Positions 54,123 through 60,905 of a stretch of 64,000 bases of DNA are shown here, in pieces. The translations under genes and the position numbers were made by a program. Position 1 is the first letter of the stretch; every line of letters begins with the position of its first letter. The notes beneath the pieces were generated by a model. It was not told the DNA's origin and made no database searches. It saw only the letters and a list, made by a program, of their open reading frames with translations. This DNA is from an uncultured Tenacibaculum sp. (GTDB lineage Bacteria > Bacteroidota > Bacteroidia > Flavobacteriales > Flavobacteriaceae). The stretch spans positions 123,313-187,312 of the forward strand of contig NZ_CANMMT010000002.1 of assembly GCF_947499065.1 (NCBI RefSeq), given 5' to 3'.

Positions 54123-54848
54123 ATGACGAGAATAATAGTTGAAAGTTTACTTCAATTAATAATTATATTGCCGATTCTTCTATTGACTTTGAAAAATAAG
54201 AAAATTTCAACATTGAAAATTTTAATAGTATTTGTTATTTTTTTTCTTTTTAATAAAATTTTATGCTCTTTACCGATTATTTATCCTGAAGTAAGAATTA
54301 ACAATTGGAATGCTAATTGGAATTGGACTGGAAAAATCTACGCAATAATCGGAACAATAATATTCTTATTAATCTACAGAAAATATCCGTTATCTGACTA
54401 TTTTTTTACTTTTAAGCAAAACAAAAAATTTCTTAAAAAAGGTGTTTTTTTAATCATTTCGATTTTATTAATTCAAATTGTAACAGCATTTTATTCGTCT
54501 TCTAAACCATTAAGTTTAGAAACACTTTTTTTTCAATATTCAATACCAGGAATAGATGAAGAAATTGCATATAGAGGAATAATGCTTGGGTTATTGGTTA
54601 AAGTTTTAAAAAGTAAAAATCTGATTTTGAATCCCTCTGTTTGGATAACAGCAATATTATTTGGAATGGTACACGGATTTTTCCTTTCAAAAAATTTTGA
54701 AGTTATTTTTGAATTTCAACCATTTTTATGGACTACGGTATATGGTTTGATTTGGGGTTGGATGACTATTAAAAGCGGTAGTATTTTATTAGCTTTAATT
54801 TCTCATAACTTAGGAAATGGAACATTAAGTTTAATTCAGATGAGATAA
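54123..54848 (+). CDS. CPBP family intramembrane metalloprotease
   Basis: A 241-residue protein with seven to eight membrane helices and the CPBP motifs DEEIAYRGIMLGLL (Glu-Glu and Arg), FGMVHGFFLSKNFE (His) and ISHNLGNGTLS (His/Asn). Distinct from the men-operon copy at 24669. CPBP proteins in Gram-positives confer bacteriocin self-immunity or mature bacteriocins; here it lies among leader-peptide genes, which makes such a role attractive but unproven. It lacks the regulon operator. A single rightward gene. Confidence 0.85.
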   Translation: MTRIIVESLLQLIIILPILLLTLKNKKISTLKILIVFVIFFLFNKILCSLPIIYPEVRINNWNANWNWTGKIYAIIGTIIFLLIYRKYPLSDYFFTFKQNKKFLKKGVFLIISILLIQIVTAFYSSSKPLSLETLFFQYSIPGIDEEIAYRGIMLGLLVKVLKSKNLILNPSVWITAILFGMVHGFFLSKNFEVIFEFQPFLWTTVYGLIWGWMTIKSGSILLALISHNLGNGTLSLIQMR

Positions 54849-55072
54849 CATATAGGTAGTTCTAGTTTACTTGCGAAAATTTTAGGTGATTTACTATTAG
54901 GCTTGCACTTATTAATTTAGTTACTCAATCAAACAAGCAGCGAAATTATATTTTAGTGCGTTAAAATATTGCCTATCATATATCAATATTTGTAAAGTGT
55001 TGATTTTTTATATCTGAAAAATAGAAAATGAATTATAAATTAATTGTAGCACGAAGATTATAAGAAAAAGAA

Positions 55073-55092
55073 AAGCGAACCGAAGTCCGCTT
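55073..55092 (-). terminator. Terminator of peptide gene 10
   Basis: AAGCGAAC-CGAA-GTCCGCTT, the same hairpin as at 52630; leftward tail TTTTCTTTTTCTT. Confidence 0.75.
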
Positions 55093-55102
55093 GAGTTGTT
55101 AA

Positions 55103-55261
55103 TTATGATAAACCTAGTACACAATCACAATTTTCGTCTCTGTGATAACCTTCTGGACAAGGTATTGTTATTAAAAGGCAATCTTCATTGAATCCTCCAT
55201 TAATAGATTGTTGTTCTGATTTGTTTAAGGTTGTACCTAAGTTTGAAATGTTCTTTAACAT
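55103..55261 (-). CDS. Double-glycine leader peptide 10 (4-Cys core)
   Basis: 52 residues. The leader MLKNISNLGTTLNKSEQQS ends INGG. The 29-residue core (FNEDCLLITIPCPEG...CDCVLGLS) has four cysteines and is acidic. The leader DNA is close to peptide 2, showing reuse of one leader with new cores. Regulon promoter present. Confidence 0.77.
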   Translation of the reverse strand: MLKNISNLGTTLNKSEQQSINGGFNEDCLLITIPCPEGYHRDENCDCVLGLS

Positions 55262-55281
55262 AATTTGAATTTTAAATTTCT

Positions 55282-55354
55282 CAAATCTAAGTAATGAAAA
55301 TTAACATAACCGATAAAAAACCGTAATAAAACTAAGGATTCACCTTACTTAACT
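55282..55354 (-). promoter_or_regulatory. Peptide-regulon promoter (peptide 10)
   Basis: TAGATTTG at 55282-55289; operator AAGTAAGG-TGAAT-CCTTAGTTTTATTACGG ending at 55321; offset 32; followed upstream by a 29-bp repeat (55355-55383). Confidence 0.72.
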
Positions 55355-55383
55355 AAAATTAACAAATAATATAAATAGTGTAG
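55355..55383. repeat. 29-bp dispersed repeat, copy 1
   Basis: AAAATTAACAAATAATATAA then ATAGTGTAG-type end. The same 29 bases occur at 57669-57697 (one T/C change) and 61532-61560. Two copies flank regulon operators on the upstream side; the third stands 5 bp before the ATG at 61566. Confidence 0.65.
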
Positions 55384-55384
55384 C

Positions 55385-55579
55385 TTATTTAATAGGGCTC
55401 AAACAACCAAATGCATGATAATAAGTTACAATATGATTGTAATCAAACTCATTAATGAGCTCGGCTAAAGGAATAAATGTAAAAATTATAGCGAAGAAAA
55501 TAGCAAAGTATTTAATTCTGAGAGAAACTTTTTTAGTTTCTACATATTCGATATTAAGTTGGTCATAGCTGTTTTTCAT
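55385..55579 (-). CDS. Small membrane protein, MKNSYDQL family, copy 1
   Basis: 64 residues: a hydrophilic N-terminus MKNSYDQLNIEYVETKKVS, one membrane helix (about 23-42) and a short tail with one Cys. The first 19 residues and the promoter are the same in the gene at 56494, while the rest has diverged. The -7-like box TATTTTTA (55584-55591) is 4 bp before the ATG, so the mRNA is probably leaderless. Function unknown. Confidence 0.6.
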   Translation of the reverse strand: MKNSYDQLNIEYVETKKVSLRIKYFAIFFAIIFTFIPLAELINEFDYNHIVTYYHAFGCLSPIK

Positions 55580-55822
55580 AGAGTAAAAATAGTAAAAACA
55601 AAATAAAGTAAAAGTGTAGTAGCTCAGCTCTATTAAAAAACTGAAAGAAGCTCATTGATATAATGGTAGTAAATAGTTATTTCTCTAACTTAGCTTGAAA
55701 GAAAAAGAGATATAAATACGCAGATTTCTTTACCAAATTAGGTGTATAACGACGTATTTTATGTGTATGTAAACAAATTGCCAATAATACCTAAAACATA
55801 AACCAGAACTAATTTTAACTGA

Positions 55823-56260
55823 ATGGAATTTTCAAAGGATTATAAAGAACTTGGAGAAATAATCGTAAAAAAATTACGAGATGAAAACTTTAAATATTAT
55901 TCCGAAAAGAGAGATTTTGGGAAATCTATGACTGCAAAAGAATACTCTGAATTACCAAGAAATCCGAATTTAGCGCCTGAATTACAACAATTGGAAGATG
56001 AACGATTTGAGTTTTTTAACGGATTAAACGAAAGGCAAACGGAAATTTTAAACCGATTTATTCTAAATGTTTTGGATTCTACCGCATTTAATTTCTTGAG
56101 AGAAATTGAAGAGAACCTAAACAATAACGAAAGTATCGGACTAACTATAAATGGACAAAAAGTTGAGAATTTAACGACCGAATTATTATCTGGAAGTTTA
56201 TTCGGAGAATATTTTTTATGGACTGAAAAGAGTAGCGAATTTGGAGAGTTTCAACAATAA
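55823..56260 (+). CDS. Hypothetical soluble protein, possible acquired gene
   Basis: 145 residues, acidic and helical with no signal peptide (MEFSKDYKELGEIIVKKLRDENF; LNERQTEILNRFILNVLDSTAFNFLREIE; a C-terminal SLFGEYFLWTEKSSEFGE). Not recognised; the size and aromatic acidic style resemble immunity-type proteins. Codon use (CGA, GGA, ACC, CCG) is more GC-rich than its neighbours, and the flanks contain GTGTATAACGACG upstream and GGCAACAAAGCATAT downstream, a style often seen around transferred single genes in this phylum. It may be a recent arrival. Confidence 0.65.
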   Translation: MEFSKDYKELGEIIVKKLRDENFKYYSEKRDFGKSMTAKEYSELPRNPNLAPELQQLEDERFEFFNGLNERQTEILNRFILNVLDSTAFNFLREIEENLNNNESIGLTINGQKVENLTTELLSGSLFGEYFLWTEKSSEFGEFQQ

Positions 56261-56493
56261 TAAAAAAGTACTACAGGCAACAAAGCATATAAAAAATGCT
56301 GCTTTTAATTTTAACCAATGCTAGTTTCTTGTTTGTTATCTTATGATTTTCCTTTGGAAAACCCTCGCATAAAAACACATAACTTTTTATATACAAACTG
56401 TTGTCATTCATTGAGAAGCAATACTAAAGAAACACCTTTTTAAAGTGTTTTTTATATTAAAAAATTACAAAATGAATATTAAAATAAGTGTAA

Positions 56494-56736
56494 TTAATTT
56501 AATTGGGGTAGTGCTTTAAACTGTAAAGGTTCTAGTGGGTATGGCTGGTCCCAACCTACTAAACAAGTATATACTGTTTGGGGAGCTGCGTAATTATAAT
56601 CTAACACATCAACAAATTCAGCTAATGGAATGAGAACAAAAATTAGTATTAAAAGAAAAGTTGTGTATTTAACAAAAGAAGAAACTTTTTTAGTTTCTAC
56701 ATATTCGATATTAAGTTGGTCATAGCTGTTTTTCAT
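56494..56736 (-). CDS. Small membrane protein, MKNSYDQL family, copy 2
   Basis: 80 residues: the same N-terminus MKNSYDQLNIEYVETKKVS as the gene at 55385, one membrane helix (about 25-43) and a longer, Pro-rich tail with one Cys (CLVGWDQPYPLEPLQF). The -7-like TAATTTTA (56741-56748) is 4 bp from the ATG, with the shared CTACACTTTTACTTTATTTTG upstream. A duplicated promoter and N-terminus with a different C-terminus suggest modular shuffling. Confidence 0.6.
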   Translation of the reverse strand: MKNSYDQLNIEYVETKKVSSFVKYTTFLLILIFVLIPLAEFVDVLDYNYAAPQTVYTCLVGWDQPYPLEPLQFKALPQLN

Positions 56737-56781
56737 AAAGTAAAATTAATAAAAACAAAATAAAGTAAAAGTGTAGATTAT

Positions 56782-56880
56782 TTAATTATTCTTTCTTTTT
56801 CGATAGTAGTCATAAAAAATATGCAATAGAATCAAACTTATAGATACTGTTAGAATTAAGGGTAAGTTAAAAAAATACAT
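56782..56880 (-). CDS. Tiny membrane protein (32 aa)
   Basis: MYFFNLPLILTVSISLILLH then a short basic tail (YDYYRKRKNN): one helix with positive-inside anchor. The promoter follows the local pattern: CTACTG box, then TATACTCG ending 4 bp before the ATG. Too short for gene callers; confidence rests on the repeated gene architecture of this region. Confidence 0.4.
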   Translation of the reverse strand: MYFFNLPLILTVSISLILLHIFYDYYRKRKNN

Positions 56881-56911
56881 GAATCGAGTATACAAATTTT
56901 AAAACAGTAGA

Positions 56912-56975
56912 AAAAAGGAGCATAAAAATGCTCCCTTCAAAATCTAAAAGAAATCCCCCTAGTAAATCAATTTCT
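56912..56975 (-). ncRNA. Putative small RNA with G5 loop
   Basis: Leftward: a hairpin AGAAAT...ATTTCT whose loop contains TAGGGGG (about 56950-56975), then terminator GGAGCAT-AAAA-ATGCTCC (56917-56934) with TTTTTT. The promoter is not clear. The interval to 57219 otherwise shows only a weak 25-codon rightward frame at 57050. Confidence 0.4.
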
Positions 56976-57219
56976 GTTCTTAATTATAGACGAGGAATTA
57001 TTGGGAGCTTACAAAATTTATTTAAAAAAAAAACTGTAATATTTTAAATATGCGTAAAGATTTTTATACAAAAAAAACAATTATATCAATAGAGATTTTC
57101 ACATCATTGATACCAAAATTAAAATAAGAATTAATTAAAGATTTTCATAGGGAAGTAAATATACTTTGGTTTAGTTTTTCCTATTGTAGAATTCCTTTTT
57201 AAAACATAAAACTGTAGAA

Positions 57220-57330
57220 TTAAGAGAATTTATAATACAAAGCTATTATTAAAATGATGATTACAATTACAATCCACCCCTTTCTGGTGTTAAGTAAAAG
57301 ATCAAAAATAAATTCTATAAATGTGTTCAT
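57220..57330 (-). CDS. Small membrane protein (36 aa)
   Basis: MNTFIEFIFDLLLNTRKGW then an uninterrupted helix of Ile/Val (about 20-33) and YYKFS. The consensus -7 box TATATTTG (57336-57343) is 5 bp before this ATG and the CTACACT box is 19 bp upstream of it; this decides against the longer frame to 57414. Leaderless mRNA predicted. Confidence 0.55.
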   Translation of the reverse strand: MNTFIEFIFDLLLNTRKGWIVIVIIILIIALYYKFS

Positions 57331-57425
57331 GAGAACAAATATAAACAATAAAAATAGTGTAGTATGAAGAATGTGAATAATCAAAGCGAACTTTAGTTCA
57401 CTTTGATTTAACAATTCATTGTTGC

Positions 57426-57575
57426 TTATTCACGACAATAACAACAATTATTATCAGGAGTACAAGGTAATTGAGCAGATTTACATACATCACAGATTCC
57501 TAGTTCTCCTCCATTGATAGTTCGTTGCTCTCTTTTGTTTAGGATGGTACCTAAGTTTGAAATGTTCTTTAACAT
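57426..57575 (-). CDS. Double-glycine leader peptide 11 (6-Cys core)
   Basis: 49 residues. The leader MLKNISNLGTILNKREQRT ends INGG. The compact 26-residue core (ELGICDVCKSAQLPC...CCYCRE) has six cysteines, the densest of the set, compatible with a knotted peptide or a metal-binding one. A hairpin AATCAAAG...CTTTGATT (57380-57410) follows the stop. Regulon promoter present. Confidence 0.76.
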   Translation of the reverse strand: MLKNISNLGTILNKREQRTINGGELGICDVCKSAQLPCTPDNNCCYCRE

Positions 57576-57595
57576 AATTTGAGTTTTAAATTTCT

Positions 57596-57668
57596 CAAAT
57601 CTAAGTAGTAAATGATAAGAAGATTAATTAAAAACCATAAAAAAAGTAAGGATATACCTTACTTAACT
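57596..57668 (-). promoter_or_regulatory. Peptide-regulon promoter (peptide 11)
   Basis: TAGATTTG at 57596-57603; perfect inverted repeat AAGTAAGG-TATAT-CCTTACTT then TTATGG ending at 57635; offset 32. Confidence 0.73.
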
Positions 57669-57697
57669 AAAATTAACAAATAACATAAATAGTGTAG
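57669..57697. repeat. 29-bp dispersed repeat, copy 2
   Basis: Identical to 55355-55383 except for one T-to-C change, again just upstream of a regulon operator. Confidence 0.65.
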
Positions 57698-57725
57698 AAA
57701 TCATGAGAAATAAAGAGAAGAAAAA

Positions 57726-57743
57726 AGCGACCCGAAAGTCGCT
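57726..57743 (-). terminator. Terminator of peptide gene 12
   Basis: AGCGAC/GTCGCT with a leftward run of six T, directly past the stop codon. Confidence 0.75.
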
Positions 57744-57748
57744 AGTAA

Positions 57749-57913
57749 TTAGCATGCTTCTCCACATGCTTCTACTCGATCTGGACCACATGCAATAACA
57801 ATGTCACCAGTTAAGCATTTACAGTAATAGCAATCAGGACTGTTACCTCCTGATATATTACGTTGTTTAGTTTTAGATAATTCGTTTCCTAATTTAGAAA
57901 TGTTTTTTAACAT
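57749..57913 (-). CDS. Double-glycine leader peptide 12 (6-Cys core)
   Basis: 54 residues. The leader MLKNISKLGNELSKTKQRN ends ISGG. The 31-residue core (NSPDCYYCKCLTGD...ACGEAC) has six cysteines and ends in Cys. It is the most divergent leader with an intact Gly-Gly. Regulon promoter present. Confidence 0.75.
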   Translation of the reverse strand: MLKNISKLGNELSKTKQRNISGGNSPDCYYCKCLTGDIVIACGPDRVEACGEAC

Positions 57914-57933
57914 AATTTGAGGTTTAAATTTCT

Positions 57934-58005
57934 CAAAACTAAGTAGTAAATGATAAGAAGGTTAAATAAAAGCCGTAAAAAAAGTAAGGTTTTATCGTAA
58001 AATAT
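57934..58005 (-). promoter_or_regulatory. Peptide-regulon promoter (peptide 12)
   Basis: TAGTTTTG at 57934-57941; operator TTACGATAAAACCTTACTTT then ACGG ending at 57973; offset 32; left arm weak. Confidence 0.66.
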
Positions 58006-58026
58006 TAAGAAGTAGAAAAACTGTAG

Positions 58027-58119
58027 TTAATCTTCTTTGTCCATTTCCTTGTTGTCAAGATATTCTGCAAGGGCTGGAAAAATGATTCCTAAAACGATAA
58101 ATGAGATTAACCACCACAT
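58027..58119 (-). CDS. Tiny membrane protein (30 aa)
   Basis: MWWLISFIVLGIIFPALAEY then LDNKEMDKED: one helix and an acidic tail. The consensus -7 box TACTTTTG (58124-58131) is 4 bp before the ATG, with CTAC 17 bp further up. It lies just upstream of the peptide 12 operator and in the same direction. Confidence 0.5.
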   Translation of the reverse strand: MWWLISFIVLGIIFPALAEYLDNKEMDKED

Positions 58120-58157
58120 AATACAAAAGTATTAAAAGCAAAATAATAGTAGGTGTT

Positions 58158-58319
58158 TTAATCAAAATAATGAAGAATGATAAATGTAGTGCTTAATATA
58201 CCTAATGTAATTATAACCCATAGTTTATACTTTTTAGTTTTTTTATCTATAAAAGCGGGAGGATAAATATTACTAGATATTAAGAAAATTATTATTAAGA
58301 ATAATAAAGCATTTTTCAT
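58158..58319 (-). CDS. Small two-helix membrane protein (53 aa)
   Basis: A hydrophobic start (MKNALLFLIIIFLISSNIYP), a basic turn (DKKTKKYKLW) and a second helix (VIITLGILSTTFIILHY). The -7 box TATATTTG (58336-58343) is here 16 bp from the ATG. Unknown function. Confidence 0.5.
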   Translation of the reverse strand: MKNALLFLIIIFLISSNIYPPAFIDKKTKKYKLWVIITLGILSTTFIILHYFD

Positions 58320-58364
58320 AGTTAAACAATTTGAGCAAATATAAAAAACTAAAAATAATTGTAG

Positions 58365-58523
58365 TTAAGATAGGAATATTGCGTAGATGAATATACCAAC
58401 GAAATATAAGATTCGTGAAATATTACGAGCAAGTTTTCTGTAAATATCTTCAACGAAATAATAAATAATTAAATTGATAGCAATAAGTATAATTAAACCA
58501 TAAAGGAACCCTTCATATTTCAT
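58365..58523 (-). CDS. Small two-helix membrane protein (52 aa)
   Basis: MKYEGFLYGLIILIAINLII, then YFVEDIYRKLARN, then a second helix (ISRILYFVGIFIYAIFLS). TATTTTCG (58528-58535) is 4 bp before the ATG at 58523, with the conserved CTACACTTTTACTTTATTTTG upstream; this decides against the longer frame to 58574. Confidence 0.55.
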   Translation of the reverse strand: MKYEGFLYGLIILIAINLIIYYFVEDIYRKLARNISRILYFVGIFIYAIFLS

Positions 58524-58560
58524 GAAGCGAAAATAGGAAAAACAAAATAAAGTAAAAGTG

Positions 58561-58793
58561 TAGAAAATAAGCAATGAAGCTAGGAGCCATTTCTATTTAC
58601 AGGAAGTATTTACTGATTTATTTCCAATAATTAAAGCAAAGTCAAACCTTCCAGTAGATGCTAAAGTTTATTGCAGACTAGGGAATTAATTAAAGTACTA
58701 AGGATTTATGGGAATTATAAGGTTAACCCTAAGAAGTATAAAGAATACTTTACTGAAGGGATAGAAGAAAAAGAGATTATTTTAGAATTATAA
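58561..58793 (+). pseudogene. Frameshifted coding remnant
   Basis: Without a start codon, one frame reads SNEARSHFYLQEVFTDLFPI to VDAKVYCRLGN and stops. A second frame continues TRELIKVLRIYGNYKVNPKK to IEEKEIILEL and a stop at 58793. Together they look like the C-terminal 75 residues of one lost protein, family not recognised. Confidence 0.45.
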
Positions 58794-58817
58794 TAACTAT
58801 AATTGTATTCAAGTTTA

Positions 58818-58882
58818 AATGAGACGTCATTAAACTTTCTTTTTCATAGCAATTTCCCACTCAATCTTAGAGTGGGTTTTTT
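58818..58882 (+). ncRNA. Putative small RNA, GAGACGTC/CATAGCAATTT family, copy C
   Basis: GAGACGTC (58821-58828), TTCTTTTTCATAGCAATTT and the terminator CCCACTC/GAGTGGG with six T match copies A and B, with three changes in the terminator loop. No clear -7 box; perhaps an older or silent copy. Confidence 0.55.
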
Positions 58883-59044
58883 GTTAATCTTTGTTGCACT
58901 AAAGCAAGTTTGTAAATTTCACGTGCTTCTGAAAATACTGTATTTACTGGGTTTGTTCTGTTATAGTAGTGTTGCAACAATAAATATAATTTTTGTTGCA
59001 TCTTGTTGCGAACTGTTGCTTGAAACTAAAAAACTATAGTATTA

Positions 59045-59461
59045 TTAATTAATTTTAAATTTATTTTTATCAATATGAAGCCCAACAGGCGTTTCATTTT
59101 TTGGAAATTCAAAATAAAGGTTTCTTCTTACTCTTTTACCAGGTTTAAGTTTTAACTTTCTATTTGAAAATCCATAAAAAGAATGAAAAGAAAATTTATC
59201 TCCAAATTCATCAGATACAAAAACTTTATCAAAATCAATATTAATTATATTTTCACCTTGATTTGTCAATTTTAATTTGACCAATATAAAAGTCATTCCA
59301 TCTTCTGCATATTTTCCAAAAAAACGCATATTAGAATGGCCAAAATAAGATCCAACAACTCGGGTTTTAATTATCTTTACCTTTAAATTTTTCAATCCTG
59401 ATTTTTGTGAAAAAGAAAAAAAACTTATGGATAAAAAAAATGCAACTAGAATTCCTTTCAT
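59045..59461 (-). CDS. Secreted protein of unknown function, DUF4352-like fold
   Basis: A 138-residue exported protein (signal peptide 1-18, ending FSFSQ). A beta-sandwich-like pattern (MTFILVKLKLTNQGENIINIDFDKVFVSDEFGD) with a late KPGKRVRRNLYFEFPKNETP recalls DUF4352/telokin-like domains. No lipobox, so probably periplasmic. A single leftward gene. Confidence 0.65.
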   Translation of the reverse strand: MKGILVAFFLSISFFSFSQKSGLKNLKVKIIKTRVVGSYFGHSNMRFFGKYAEDGMTFILVKLKLTNQGENIINIDFDKVFVSDEFGDKFSFHSFYGFSNRKLKLKPGKRVRRNLYFEFPKNETPVGLHIDKNKFKIN

Positions 59462-59560
59462 TTCAATTTATTTTAAATTTTAAAAGGCAAAAATAAATAA
59501 TATGACTTACTATAACTGTGTTAAAAACTTTTAAATATGAGAATCTAAAAACTATAGTAT

Positions 59561-59728
59561 TTATAATCTACCAGTAAAAAACTTAAAAACTCTTAAAGCT
59601 AATAATAGAACGATGATAAGTGTAATTTCTGTGCTTAGGTATTGCTTAATAAAGTAAAATACAATTAAGCAAATCGATATGGTTGTAAAAGTAGTTAGTA
59701 AGATTTTAATGGCTTTGGTAGAATTCAT
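59561..59728 (-). CDS. Small two-helix membrane protein (55 aa)
   Basis: MNSTKAIKILLTTFTTISIC leads into the first helix; the second is TEITLIIVLLLALRVFKFF. The consensus -7 box TATATTTG (59733-59740) is 4 bp before the ATG and CTACTG lies 19 bp above it. Leaderless mRNA predicted. Confidence 0.55.
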   Translation of the reverse strand: MNSTKAIKILLTTFTTISICLIVFYFIKQYLSTEITLIIVLLLALRVFKFFTGRL

Positions 59729-59762
59729 TCAACAAATATAAAGAAAGTAAAAACAGTAGGTT

Positions 59763-59999
59763 TTAAGAGGTGAAGTATTTAAACCAGTACAGGAGAATTA
59801 GTATAATGATAGCGTATGAAAAATATTTAAAAAACAATTTGAAAGCTTTAAAAACACCATCTTTTTCAGCAAATGCTGTTTTGTTTTTTATGTGGTATCG
59901 TTGGAGTTTGTCAACGGATAAATTTCCTGCAATTCTAGTGAAGAAGAAGCCAAACAGCATAAAAACTGTATTTGTAAATACTATAATATATTCTTTCAT
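59763..59999 (-). CDS. Small two-helix membrane protein (78 aa)
   Basis: Two helices (about 5-22 and 57-76) flank a basic loop with NLSVDKLQRYHIKNKTAFAE. TAATTTTG (60004-60011) is 4 bp before the ATG, with CTACACTTTTACTTTGTTTTG upstream. An 80-codon frame on the opposite strand is its shadow: the promoter supports this strand. Confidence 0.6.
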   Translation of the reverse strand: MKEYIIVFTNTVFMLFGFFFTRIAGNLSVDKLQRYHIKNKTAFAEKDGVFKAFKLFFKYFSYAIIILILLYWFKYFTS

Positions 60000-60127
60000 G
60001 AGTCAAAATTAATAAAAACAAAACAAAGTAAAAGTGTAGTTAATCGCACTACTTAAAAGCGATAAAAGTTCATTGACATAATTGTGGTAAGCTGAATAGA
60101 AATGATTCCTATATTTGTTTTTTAGAT

Positions 60128-60592
60128 ATGAAGAAATTTATTAAAATAATGCCTTTTATTTTTATGCTAGCTAGTTGTAGCCATCATAAATCTGGAGCTA
60201 GATCGAAATCTAAAACCATTGAAGATTCGAAAGAGAGAGGTACTTTTATTCAGGAATTAGACTATAAAATAGTTCCAGACACGATTAAATTAGCGCCTAA
60301 TACTTCTTTTTATTTGGAGAAAGGCTTTCGTTATGGAGATTTTAGTTCATCATCATTAAAAGAGAATACAGAACCTTTATTATCGTCAGATGATTATACC
60401 TGCCAAATAGTTAAGAACCCATTGTCTGGAGAATATTTTGAAGGTCACTTTTTAATCGGTCGAGGAGGAGATAAAGGGCTGTTTCATAGGATGAAAGATA
60501 CGATAAGAAGTAATATCGTAACAAAAGTTCCTCAATATGATAGTATTTACAAAGTAGGTGAATTACTATTATTTAAAAAATATCAGAAATAA
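60128..60592 (+). CDS. Lipoprotein of unknown function
   Basis: A 154-residue lipoprotein (lipobox MLASC, Cys about 17). A Ser/Lys linker precedes a beta-rich body (IVPDTIKLAPNTSFYLEKGFRYGDFSS, GEYFEGHFLIGRGGDKGLFHR). Not recognised. The -7 box TATATTTG (60112-60119) is 8 bp from the ATG. It is followed by the terminator at 60621. Confidence 0.65.
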   Translation: MKKFIKIMPFIFMLASCSHHKSGARSKSKTIEDSKERGTFIQELDYKIVPDTIKLAPNTSFYLEKGFRYGDFSSSSLKENTEPLLSSDDYTCQIVKNPLSGEYFEGHFLIGRGGDKGLFHRMKDTIRSNIVTKVPQYDSIYKVGELLLFKKYQK

Positions 60593-60620
60593 TCTACAGG
60601 AGGATATATGAACTTACCAC

Positions 60621-60648
60621 AAAACACCTTTTTTCAAGGTGTTTTTTA
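60621..60648 (+). terminator. Terminator after the lipoprotein gene
   Basis: AAAACACCTT/AAGGTGTTTT and a T run. The hairpin and the 45 bases after it are repeated in degenerate form at 56430-56485. Confidence 0.8.
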
Positions 60649-60690
60649 TGTTAAAAATTTAAAAGTAAATATTAAAATAAGTGTAGTAAA

Positions 60691-60828
60691 ATGAACGAAT
60701 CTAAAATAATTGAAATAATTAAGAAGCACTCTTGGTATTTTGAACATGAAAATGGTACAAGGCTATACAGTTTACCAGCAAGAAAATGGTGTAATGTGGC
60801 TAAAGAAATAATTAATCAAATTAAATAA
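60691..60828 (+). CDS. Small soluble protein (45 aa)
   Basis: MNESKIIEIIKKHSWYFEHE then RLYSLPARKWCNVAKEIINQ: amphipathic helices around an aromatic core, with protein-like composition. It follows the GTGTAGTAAA motif by a few bases. Not recognised; possibly a remnant of a larger protein. Confidence 0.45.
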   Translation: MNESKIIEIIKKHSWYFEHENGTRLYSLPARKWCNVAKEIINQIK

Positions 60829-60905
60829 CAGTAGAATTAATAATATTAGTCTCGGAAAGAATCGATTTTCTGGCCACCATTATAAACACTAGTTAAAAAG
60901 AGGAT

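Noticed and set aside
54849..55072. Short coding-like stretch after the CPBP gene (SSLLAKILGDLLLGLHLLI)
   Set aside because: No start codon or promoter and only about 20 residues; too little to call even a remnant.
57050..57127. 25-codon plus-strand frame (MRKDFYTKK...)
   Set aside because: No promoter box, no neighbour context and no hydrophobic or cysteine pattern; likely chance.
28895..57913. Leader peptides as lanthipeptides or other modified RiPPs
   Set aside because: No LanM/LanB, radical SAM or cyclodehydratase gene in the window, and the even cysteine count fits disulfides better; not excluded if enzymes act in trans.
59770..60012. 80-codon plus-strand frame opposite the small membrane gene at 59763
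   Set aside because: The minus strand has a consensus -7 box 4 bp before its ATG and two membrane helices; the plus frame has neither.
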